DNA of 13,524 nt from an uncultured Peptococcaceae bacterium (GTDB lineage: Bacteria > Bacillota > Peptococcia > Peptococcales > Peptococcaceae): contig CABVBB010000017.1 of assembly GCA_902496505.1 (NCBI GenBank), positions 1 through 13,524 on the forward strand. Reading direction: 5' to 3'. A model generated the notes under the pieces. That model ran no database searches. It had not been told where the DNA came from and worked only from the letters and a program-made list of their open reading frames with translations. Positions 1 through 6,678 of the stretch are shown in pieces; within the stretch, counting starts at the first letter, position 1, and each line of letters starts with the position of its first letter. The translations under genes were made by a program, and so were the position numbers.

Positions 1-1684
1 CTTCATAGAGATAGGCTAACAGCAAATAAGCCGCGGGCTGATGCTTTTCCATCTCCGCCAGGTCAGTGGTCTCCGCCTGCGCCAGCGTCTGCGCCTTGAA
101 CTCATCATACCAGCTCTGCCCTGTGGCCGCGTCAAAGGCGGTGTTTTCCGCTTCTCCTGCCAGTTCCCTACAAAGCGCGGCCAAGATCTGACCGCGCAGA
201 TCGCTGAGTGAGCCGTCATTTTCAAAGCTGCTGAAGCCGTACAAAAGCGTCGTTTGACCATAGCCCAAAAGCTCCTCAACGGCCTCTGGATGAGCCGCGA
301 GATAATCCCCCGGCGCAGAGGAAGCCGACGGGCTGCTTTCGATCGTATCCAAAAGGTCGTTGATCCGCTCACGAAGCTGGAGGGTCTCACTGGATGGGCC
401 GCCTTTTTGATAAATGAGCGTCTCCAACTGGCTGTAAGCGTTGTCATTTACGGTGTAATACGCCGTCTCATCCCCATAAATGACTGCTGCCAGCGTAGGA
501 TCGGCAGCAAAGAGATGGATCTCACTACGCACATTTTCGCCCTGCAGCTGTTCCAGACTGTAGGTGATCTGCGGCAGGTCCTTTGGCGGCGTCTTGAGCC
601 GCTGCCACTGGGTCTCGTCGATCCATCCTGCGATCTGCTGTCCGCTCAGATACACATAACTATCCCATTTATACGGATTGACCTGCACTTCTGGCTGCTC
701 TACCAAGGTGGCGATCAAATTATCTGGATTCAAAAAGGAGAGATCAGGCTCCTCCTGCCGCTGGTTGGTGGCAAGCCCCACCACGGCCGCAATAAGCACC
801 ACCGCCGCCAAAAGCACCAGCCAAAAGGCGGGCTTTTGGTAGCGCAGGACGTTTTTGATGCGGCTTTTGACATCACTTTCGCCAAACGCCAGCGGCGTGC
901 CGCTCCACAGCCTGCGCCCTGCGGCCAGACTCAACAGAGACGCAGAATAGGCTTTTTTGATCTCCGGCCCCATCTGCTTCAGCACTCGCTCGTCGCAGCT
1001 CATTTCCATATCTTTGCCCAGCAGGTGAAAACTCAGCCAGACCAAAGGATTGAACCAGTGCAGGCACAGGGCCCCAAAAGCGATCAGCTTGATCCAATGA
1101 TCTTTACGCCGGATATGCGTCTTTTCATGCAATAGGATATAGGCGCGTTCCTCTTCTGCCAAGCCCTCCGGCAGATAGATGCGCGGCCGCCAGATCCCCA
1201 GCACGAAGGGCGTAGCCAGCCCCGGCACGGCATAAACGCCGTCTGATTGTTTCTGTGCGCTATTCAGCTGCCGCAGCAAACGCCAGAGCGACCAGCCGCT
1301 CGCCAGGAGCATGACCGCTATGCCGATCAGCCAAAGTCCCTGCGCAATAAAGAGATAGATCTGCAGAGGATTGACGCTTGCATAAGGCGTGGCCGCCGGC
1401 AGAGAAGCATTGACCGCCTGATCGACCACCGTAAGCCCGCTCTCGATAGTTGGCTCGGGCATATAGCCGAAATTCGCCGGAATAGTCTGCGCCGGTACGG
1501 GCACCAAACTGAACGCACTCTCTAACGATAGAGGGCAGAGCAGGCGAAAAAATACCACGACCCACAGCGCGTAGGACCAGACCTTGGGCGCTCGTTTGAG
1601 CACGAGCCGCAGCAGCAGTACCACCGCGATCACCCAGCTGGCTGTCACGCTCATATTGAGCACCTGTAAAAAGATGTGTTCCAT
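1..1684 (-). CDS. BlaR1-like M56 family membrane metallopeptidase, sensor-transducer (3' end outside window)
   Basis: An open frame runs from ATG at 1684 to the window edge without a stop, giving 561 residues. The N-terminal part is hydrophobic, with membrane segments near residues 13-30, 38-52 and about 108-130. The zinc site is HEKTH at residues 186-190 with the third-ligand region MEMSCDE ending at E232, in the order usual for BlaR1/MecR1 peptidases. A further membrane segment (about 286-305) leads to an extracytoplasmic region of at least 255 residues. In the visible part of that region I find no SxxK transpeptidase motif, so it is probably not a beta-lactam-acylated sensor; its ligand is unknown. 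The start follows an AGGAGG sequence lying inside the end of the repressor gene, whose stop is only 2 nt away (TGA-GC-ATG), so the two are translationally coupled. By family knowledge, ligand binding outside activates the cytoplasmic protease, which relieves repression by the BlaI partner. Confidence 0.9.
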   Translation of the reverse strand, partial: MEHIFLQVLNMSVTASWVIAVVLLLRLVLKRAPKVWSYALWVVVFFRLLCPLSLESAFSLVPVPAQTIPANFGYMPEPTIESGLTVVDQAVNASLPAATPYASVNPLQIYLFIAQGLWLIGIAVMLLASGWSLWRLLRQLNSAQKQSDGVYAVPGLATPFVLGIWRPRIYLPEGLAEEERAYILLHEKTHIRRKDHWIKLIAFGALCLHWFNPLVWLSFHLLGKDMEMSCDERVLKQMGPEIKKAYSASLLSLAAGRRLWSGTPLAFGESDVKSRIKNVLRYQKPAFWLVLLAAVVLIAAVVGLATNQRQEEPDLSFLNPDNLIATLVEQPEVQVNPYKWDSYVYLSGQQIAGWIDETQWQRLKTPPKDLPQITYSLEQLQGENVRSEIHLFAADPTLAAVIYGDETAYYTVNDNAYSQLETLIYQKGGPSSETLQLRERINDLLDTIESSPSASSAPGDYLAAHPEAVEELLGYGQTTLLYGFSSFENDGSLSDLRGQILAALCRELAGEAENTAFDAATGQSWYDEFKAQTLAQAETTDLAEMEKHQPAAYLLLAYLYE

Positions 1685-1686
1685 GC

Positions 1687-2049
1687 TCACCCCTCCTGAT
1701 AGTCATCGATCAGCTTCTGCAATTCGTCGAGCTCCTCAGCGCTCAGCTGCTTGCGCCGGGTAAAAGCTGCCAAAAAGCGCGGCAGTGATCCGTCAAAAGT
1801 CTCCTCCACAAACTGTGCGCTCTGCATCGCCTCATGATCAGCCCGCGTGATCAGCACGCGTACTTCGCCGCCGCTGTTTTCAAACAGCCCACGCTGACAC
1901 AGCCGCTTGAGCATGGTGTAGGTGGTGGATTTTTTCCAGCCAAATACTTGCGCGCACTGCTTGACCAATTCTCCCGAAGCAACTGGCGCTGACTGCCAGA
2001 TCATTTCGGCAAATTTGGCCTCCATCTGTCCTAATTTGTACTCATCCAT
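1687..2049 (-). CDS. BlaI/MecI/CopY-family transcriptional repressor
   Basis: A 120-residue winged-helix repressor. The order of elements matches the family: an N-terminal LGQMEAKFAEMIW helix, a WKKSTTYTMLKRLCQRG recognition-helix region (about residues 38-54), a wing with GGEVRVL, and a C-terminal dimerisation part ending in LSAEELDELQKLIDDY. A start 10 codons upstream exists, but ATG at 2049 is preferred because AAGGAG lies 8 nt before it and because the longer version would begin inside the probable operator. It is the first gene of a two-gene operon with the M56 peptidase. Two palindromes sit between promoter and start, so it is very likely autorepressed. I infer that the paired peptidase controls its removal; no beta-lactamase or other target gene is in the window. 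Confidence 0.93.
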   Translation of the reverse strand: MDEYKLGQMEAKFAEMIWQSAPVASGELVKQCAQVFGWKKSTTYTMLKRLCQRGLFENSGGEVRVLITRADHEAMQSAQFVEETFDGSLPRFLAAFTRRKQLSAEELDELQKLIDDYQEG

Positions 2050-2067
2050 AATGCTCGCTCCTTTTTG

Positions 2068-2084
2068 GTCTACTACCATTAGAC
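2068..2084. promoter_or_regulatory. Probable BlaI-type operator, proximal
   Basis: A 17-bp dyad, GTCTA-N7-TAGAC on either strand, lies 19 bp upstream of the repressor start codon. It has the same arms and spacing as the site at 2097-2113, and the centres are 29 bp apart, close to three helical turns. Homodimeric BlaI repressors bind dyads of this general shape. That this repressor binds it is inferred. Confidence 0.75.
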
Positions 2085-2095
2085 TTGCTGCTTTT

Positions 2096-2123
2096 AGTCT
2101 AACACATGTAGACCTATTGTCAA
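2096..2123 (-). promoter_or_regulatory. Sigma-A-type promoter of the blaI-blaR-like operon
   Basis: Read on the minus strand there is a perfect TTGACA (2118-2123), a 16-bp spacer and TAGACT (2096-2101, 4 of 6 to TATAAT). The -10 element and spacer overlap the distal operator, which suits repression by occlusion. Confidence 0.68.
2097..2113. promoter_or_regulatory. Probable BlaI-type operator, promoter-overlapping
   Basis: A second 17-bp GTCTA-N7-TAGAC dyad. It covers most of the spacer and part of the -10 element of the promoter at 2096-2123, so a bound repressor would exclude RNA polymerase. Confidence 0.77.
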
Positions 2124-2177
2124 GAAAAATTTGCGCAGCGCTTTAAACGGCACTGGCCAGAGATCACCCGAAATCCC

Positions 2178-2206
2178 TTGAGCGGAGCAAGCGGATATGA
2201 TAGTAT
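2178..2206 (+). promoter_or_regulatory. Probable promoter of the 106-residue orphan gene
   Basis: TTGAGC (2178-2183), a 17-bp spacer and TAGTAT (2201-2206) lie about 33 bp before the start codon at 2240. It is separate from the divergent repressor operators, 65 bp away, so the gene is probably not under their control. Confidence 0.5.
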
Positions 2207-2239
2207 GGATGACACAAAACTTCTTAGGGAGATAAGGCT

Positions 2240-2560
2240 ATGAACGCTTTTAGAGTAGGTGTCTGGGAGCACGCTGCGCCGGAAGAACACTATGATCGAG
2301 ACGGCAAGCGGGCCATCATCAAGCATCTCTGCTATGGACCGCTGGAAACGATGATCTACGGCGTTACCACCGACTCAACATATTATTGGGAATATCATAT
2401 CATCGAAGGCCTAGAGGAAGGCGAGCGATTTTTGGAGTACATCAGCAGAGAAAAAATGTTGACCGCCATCGACCGCGAAATTTCGCTTTGTGAGCAATAT
2501 CAGGCTCTGGCAATGATCCCTTTATTTTTACGCGAAAAAGAGCAGATCGAAAACCATTGA
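2240..2560 (+). CDS. Hypothetical protein, 106 residues
   Basis: I do not recognise this family. The protein is soluble, with no membrane segment or signal peptide. It is rich in acidic and aromatic residues: an N-terminal half that could be beta-strands (MIYGVTTDSTYYWEYHII, about 38-55) and a helical C-terminal half (EEGERFLEYISREKML and on to the end). It has its own ribosome-binding site (AGGGAG, about 9 nt before ATG) and a recognisable promoter, and it stands alone between the divergent repressor operon and the convergent immunity operon. The plausible composition and the expression signals support it as a real gene; function unknown. Confidence 0.75.
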   Translation: MNAFRVGVWEHAAPEEHYDRDGKRAIIKHLCYGPLETMIYGVTTDSTYYWEYHIIEGLEEGERFLEYISREKMLTAIDREISLCEQYQALAMIPLFLREKEQIENH

Positions 2561-2583
2561 CCGGCTCTAACAACATCGGCTAC

Positions 2584-2624
2584 AAAAAAGCAGGGCTGGC
2601 GATCCGTTGATCGTCAGTCCTGCT
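2584..2624 (-). terminator. Intrinsic terminator of the TPR/immunity operon
   Basis: A 16-bp stem (2589-2604 with 2609-2624, two G-U-type pairs, 4-nt loop) is followed on the minus strand by six U residues (2584-2589), 26 nt after the last stop codon. The same hairpin may also stop the 106-residue gene from the other side, but the T-run on that side is interrupted. Confidence 0.88.
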
Positions 2625-2649
2625 TCCTTTGCCGCCAAAATGCGGCTTG

Positions 2650-3051
2650 CTATTCGTCGTCATCTGCGTTTGTCTCGGCCGGCTTGTCTGCTTGGGCGCT
2701 GCTTTTTTTGATCTTTTTCCGGCACTGGCGGATATAGAGACGCGCTTCCCAATCCCGCGGAGCAAGCTCCAGCACCTTTTCAAAAGATGCCAGCGCCTGT
2801 TCATACTGTCCCAGATGGTCATAGGCATAGCCCAAGCGAAAATGCCACAGCGGATCGTCTGCGCCCTGACTGCTGACCGCTTCCAAAAGGCTGACGGCCT
2901 CCTGGAAGCGGCCTTTGTTGTTATACGCCCGCGCTAATTGGCTGGCCGCGTCATAATCGTCATGGGGCTGGCCTTCCAACAAGGTGATGATCTCGCCGAA
3001 TTTGTTCTGCTTATGCAGCTTCTCACACTTCTTGCGCAGTTTCTTCTCCAT
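2650..3051 (-). CDS. Small TPR protein, 133 residues
   Basis: A lysine-rich N-terminus (MEKKLRKKCEKLHKQNKF) is followed by about three tetratricopeptide units covering residues 15-112, with the signatures QLARAYNNKG, WHFRLGYAYDHLGQYEQA and SFEKVLELAP. An acidic tail ends in NADDDE. The signature set is closely similar to the N-terminal TPR module of the 1105-residue protein two genes upstream, so the two are paralogous modules. An ATG 11 codons further upstream is possible, but the chosen ATG at 3051 has GGAGAGG 6 nt before it. The start lies 29 bp inside the end of the upstream gene, which suggests translational coupling. It is the last gene of the operon. TPR folds mediate protein binding; the partner is unknown, and proteins encoded in the same operon are candidates. 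Confidence 0.88.
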   Translation of the reverse strand: MEKKLRKKCEKLHKQNKFGEIITLLEGQPHDDYDAASQLARAYNNKGRFQEAVSLLEAVSSQGADDPLWHFRLGYAYDHLGQYEQALASFEKVLELAPRDWEARLYIRQCRKKIKKSSAQADKPAETNADDDE

Positions 3052-3352
3052 GCCCGTCCTCTCCTTCAGGGGCCGAATAGGCATCGGTCCGCTCTTCGAT
3101 CGTTTCGTTGGCAGCAGAGCGCATGCGGCTCAGCTGTTTGAAGATCGCTCCGCGGTCCTCTGGCCGATCAAAGGATACGGTGATGAGCGTCACCTGATGA
3201 CCGGAGATGGCCTGCGCCACGATCTGATAATAGATTTCGCCGTCCTCATCAAGAGCTCCTGCATAACCCATCCGCACCCGGCCGCCCTGACCGATATCCA
3301 CTGTCCGCACATCCTCTGTGCCCTCAAAAATATTCCCCAGAAAATCTGTCAC
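3023..3352 (-). CDS. Hypothetical protein, 109 residues, coupled to the polyimmunity gene
   Basis: It starts with GTG, whose last two bases form part of the TGA stop of the upstream gene (GTGA overlap), with only a weak purine stretch before it, so its translation probably depends on ribosomes finishing the 1105-residue protein. The first 80 residues look like alternating beta-strands and a helix (GRVRMGYAGALDEDGEIYYQIVA, then HQVTLITVSFD, then AIFKQLSRMRSA); the last 28 are low-complexity and Glu/Ala/Gly-rich. The pattern recalls the C-terminal half of PsbP/DcrB-like folds, but I cannot assign a family. It could also be a remnant of a longer domain. The tight coupling suggests a function alongside the immunity protein. 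Confidence 0.7.
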   Translation of the reverse strand: MTDFLGNIFEGTEDVRTVDIGQGGRVRMGYAGALDEDGEIYYQIVAQAISGHQVTLITVSFDRPEDRGAIFKQLSRMRSAANETIEERTDAYSAPEGEDGHGEETAQEV

Positions 3353-6300
3353 TGGCTCTTCATGTATTCGTCACTCTCATCGCCTGCGGTGAAGCGCCAG
3401 CCGCTGTCTGGATAATCACCATCCGGCTCTTCGCGGTACATATAGCCTACCGGCGCGCCGTCGACTGTGATGCGGTCCGTCGCCAGGCACCCTTCCGGCC
3501 CCTCCCAATCGGTGAGCATGGGCAGGATATCCTCCCGCTTGAGCAGGAAAGTCTTCTGATTAGGGCGGACAAAACCTGCCTGGGCATTAGGCCGATGGAT
3601 GTTCAGAACGTGATCGACCTCGGCCATGCTTTCGATCAGGGCTTCGCTGCCGTATTCCAGCTTGTACTGGATCTCCTCTTCATAAAGCGGGAAGATCTGG
3701 TAGAAATTGACCTCGTCGCCGCCGGGCAGCACGCAGGTATTGGCTTCTTCCGGCGCATTCTGCGGCCAAAGCAGGATGAGGCCGGTGAGATCGGTATTGT
3801 CTGCATAATGACCGCCGGCATTGGAGACTGTATGCCACGGTCCCAGCCAGGAATCCTCATTGCCCGCCAGACGAGCAGTGGATTTCAGGCAGCGGATAGG
3901 CCAGTACCACGTCTCATCAGCACTTTGGATATCCCAATCCGGCGGCAGGCAGATCACAAATTCTGCCCTTCCCCATTGCTGGGCATCCACATCCTCTGGC
4001 AGCGTCATGCGGTGCGCGCCGGCACCCAAGGTGACCAGCGTATAATAATTGCGCTCCTCGGTCGGCTCGATGATGCACACATCCACGTGGATATCCGGCG
4101 AAACGATCTCGTGCATCACACTGTCGTAGCTGCCGAAATACTGGTTGATATGCTCGCTGACCACATCGAATTCTTCCATGGTATAGGTCTCTGGCAGATA
4201 GTTGCTGGGATCGTGCTTATCGATCTCCAGTTCCGGCGTGAAGACGACCTTATACACTGTTTCATCCGGCACGCCCAGCTCCTGATAGCTCAGCGCCACG
4301 GCATAATCACGGCGGATATTGACCCCTCTGAGGGTCAGATCCTCCTTGTGCAGCCGGCCGAAGCTGACGCCTTCCAGCCAATCGGCGGCCTCGCTGTCCA
4401 GACTCGGCAGGCTGTCCTTGATCTTAGCCAGACGCTCTGGGCTCATCTTGGACAATGCCGCTTCATTGAGACCCAGCACACATTCCAGAGACTGATCATG
4501 CCAATGCACCTGGCACCAGCAATAGGGGGCATCTGGTTCCCAGCCGTCCGGCTCCAGCACCGCTTTGACCGCAGCCAGACCAGCCTCGTCGCAGACGATG
4601 CCTGCCAGAGACGCCAGCTTGTCCGCCGTCTGCTCATAATCGTCCAATTCACCGCTCAAGAGCATCTGGTCGTCCTCTTCGCTGATGTAGTGGTTCTCCA
4701 TCTCCTCCAAGCTGCGGCCGTCCAAAATCTCCTGACGGCGGCGGAGGAATTCATAATCGCCAGGCACCAGCGCAAGCCCTGCGTCGATCGCAGCCAAAGC
4801 CCCCGCTTGATCGCCGAAATGGCTGCGCAGTCCAGCCAAATGCAGCCAGCACCATGGATAATCAGGCTCTTCCACCACGCCGCGCTCAGCATAAGCCAGC
4901 GCCTCATCCAAGCGGCCCAGATACATCAGCGCCACTGAATAGCGGTAATACCACGTGCCGTTGCCAGCTGCCAGATCTTCCACCCGGCTCAGCCACTGCG
5001 CCGCTTCCCAATAATGTTCATACTGATCAAAATTGGCGTGGGCATACGCTAATTGCAGCGCGATCTCCAGGTCATGCTCTGCTTCCTCCTGCGTGAAGCG
5101 TCCCGCCTCCACGCTGGCGCGGATGAAATCCTGCAACAGATCGATTGCCTGTCCCATGTAGCCCTCGTCCATCAGCGCAGCAAGGTCAGCCTTGAGCTCG
5201 TCAGGCATCAAACCGCCGGTCTTTTTATTCAGATTGAGACCGCCGATATTCCTGCGGAAGACATGGAAGCCGCGGTCAGAAAGCTCTGGGCGGCTGTTCA
5301 GGACATCGACCGCCACCTCCATAAAGCTCCCCACATCGTAGCAGATGCAGTCGATATAAGAATAGGCCAGTCCCGTGGCACCGCCGATGATCTCGCCGAA
5401 AGCCTGCGCCTTTTCGGCGATCTCGTCTTCGATCTCACCGCGGAAAGCCACCATCTCTGAGCTCTCCACAGACTGGTTGTCGTAGAATAAAAAGCCATAG
5501 ATCACGCCGTCCGCCTGATGCTCGTCCATGATGGCATCATCGCCCTGATAATACCTGTTGACCACCTCAGCGCAGGCTGTATTGCCCACGATGACATCCT
5601 CGCGCAGATCCCAATCGCCTTCCAGATCTGCTGGCTCCATCTCATAAGTGGTGAAGTACTGACAAGGATCCACCACTTCCTCCCCGCCGTCCAGCTCACG
5701 GATGAAATCACGCAGGCCGCTTAAGGGCAGTCCTTCTTCCTCCGGCATCTCGGAGACCAGATCCAGCCAGTCTACATGCACGATGGCAGACGCTTCACCG
5801 ATACACTGATCGATCATGATGGCTGCCAAATTGTACGCCGCATTTTCATTTTCCGCAAGAAGTGCCTGCCAGGCTTCGGCGTAAAGCGTCAAGCCGACCC
5901 GCCGGCCTTCTAGGATCTCCGGCCAGCAGAGCACATCGGCCATGGTGCAGTCTATATCGTACATTCGGATGGCATAGCCGTCCGGATCAGGCACAGCCTG
6001 CCGTCCGACATAAAAATTCCAATGTTCCTTCAGCGCTTCCGGCGCCTGGCTCTGCCAATAGCGCAGCTTGAAAAGCGCGTGCTTCTGTCCCTCCGGCGTC
6101 AGGATCAGATCATACTTTTGGCCATTGAAGCCGATCTCAAAATAGCTCTCGGCAAAGGCTTTCTTGAGCAGGCGGCTGACCAGCGCTGTGAGGGCCTCTG
6201 CATTTTCTTTTTTATCCAGCAGCTGACGGAGATCCGCTTCCGCTTCGGCAAAAACCTGCCAAAATTCCGCGACCCGCGCGGTGAAAGGTCTGGTCGCCAC

Positions 6301-6666
6301 TGGATAGACCAAGTTTCTCCGGCAGCGGCTGATGAATTCTACAGCATCCTCATCATCCGGCTGAAGCTCCAGGGCCCGTTCAAATTCGGCCATAGCCTGA
6401 GCGTCCCGATCCAGATAGTAATACGCATAGCCCAGACGAAAATGCCAGTTGGCCTGCTCCTGACAGCGATCGGCGGTGGAGAGCAAAAGATCGACAGCCC
6501 GTTCATAATCGCCCTGCTTGCCGCGATTGTTGTACGCTCTGGCCAGCTGACCGATCAGATCATCATCCCTTTCTTCCTCCGGCAGAGCCTCGATCGTATC
6601 GATGATCTGCTGATATTCGTCCTCCTCATGCCATTTTTGCAGCTGTGCTTTCATTGTATTGTCCAT
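3349..6666 (-). CDS. Multidomain polyimmunity-type protein: TPR, unassigned domains, TPR, SUFU, DUF2185/Imm33
   Basis: This 1105-residue acidic soluble protein has no signal peptide. Residues 15-115 are a TPR module (QLARAYNNRG, WHFRLGYAYYYLDRD, EFERALELQPDDEDA). Residues about 125-330 and 335-480 are two domains I cannot name; the second contains VIYGFLFYDN and EIIGGATGLAYSYID. Residues about 540-650 are a second TPR stretch (YRYSVALMYLGRLDEALAYA). Residues about 660-815 are unassigned. Residues about 835-1025 are a suppressor-of-fused domain: GSYDSVMHEIVSPDIHVDV, ERNYYTLVTLGAGAHRM, FVICLPPDWDI, WPIRCLKSTARL, WLGPWHTVSN and NFYQIFPLYEEE all follow the family pattern. Residues about 1038-1101 match DUF2185 (Imm33): a GYMYREEPD motif and DSGWRFTAGDESDEYM. 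SUFU and Imm33 are described immunity domains of polymorphic toxin systems, so the likely role is neutralising incoming or sibling toxins in the cytoplasm. Start ATG at 6666 has GAGGAGG upstream and lies 12 nt after the preceding gene. Confidence 0.93.
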   Translation of the reverse strand: MDNTMKAQLQKWHEEDEYQQIIDTIEALPEEERDDDLIGQLARAYNNRGKQGDYERAVDLLLSTADRCQEQANWHFRLGYAYYYLDRDAQAMAEFERALELQPDDEDAVEFISRCRRNLVYPVATRPFTARVAEFWQVFAEAEADLRQLLDKKENAEALTALVSRLLKKAFAESYFEIGFNGQKYDLILTPEGQKHALFKLRYWQSQAPEALKEHWNFYVGRQAVPDPDGYAIRMYDIDCTMADVLCWPEILEGRRVGLTLYAEAWQALLAENENAAYNLAAIMIDQCIGEASAIVHVDWLDLVSEMPEEEGLPLSGLRDFIRELDGGEEVVDPCQYFTTYEMEPADLEGDWDLREDVIVGNTACAEVVNRYYQGDDAIMDEHQADGVIYGFLFYDNQSVESSEMVAFRGEIEDEIAEKAQAFGEIIGGATGLAYSYIDCICYDVGSFMEVAVDVLNSRPELSDRGFHVFRRNIGGLNLNKKTGGLMPDELKADLAALMDEGYMGQAIDLLQDFIRASVEAGRFTQEEAEHDLEIALQLAYAHANFDQYEHYWEAAQWLSRVEDLAAGNGTWYYRYSVALMYLGRLDEALAYAERGVVEEPDYPWCWLHLAGLRSHFGDQAGALAAIDAGLALVPGDYEFLRRRQEILDGRSLEEMENHYISEEDDQMLLSGELDDYEQTADKLASLAGIVCDEAGLAAVKAVLEPDGWEPDAPYCWCQVHWHDQSLECVLGLNEAALSKMSPERLAKIKDSLPSLDSEAADWLEGVSFGRLHKEDLTLRGVNIRRDYAVALSYQELGVPDETVYKVVFTPELEIDKHDPSNYLPETYTMEEFDVVSEHINQYFGSYDSVMHEIVSPDIHVDVCIIEPTEERNYYTLVTLGAGAHRMTLPEDVDAQQWGRAEFVICLPPDWDIQSADETWYWPIRCLKSTARLAGNEDSWLGPWHTVSNAGGHYADNTDLTGLILLWPQNAPEEANTCVLPGGDEVNFYQIFPLYEEEIQYKLEYGSEALIESMAEVDHVLNIHRPNAQAGFVRPNQKTFLLKREDILPMLTDWEGPEGCLATDRITVDGAPVGYMYREEPDGDYPDSGWRFTAGDESDEYMKSQ

Positions 6667-6678
6667 GGTCTTCCTCCT

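Noticed and set aside
254..1135. A 293-codon plus-strand ORF opposite the M56 peptidase
   Set aside because: The minus frame carries HEKTH and membrane segments and is unbroken from 1684 to the edge; the plus ORF is a shadow.
3595..4938. A 447-codon plus-strand ORF opposite the 1105-residue gene
   Set aside because: It is the antisense shadow of a clearly coding frame with recognised SUFU motifs; its translation is His/Gln/Ile-rich without domain logic and it has no ribosome-binding site of note.
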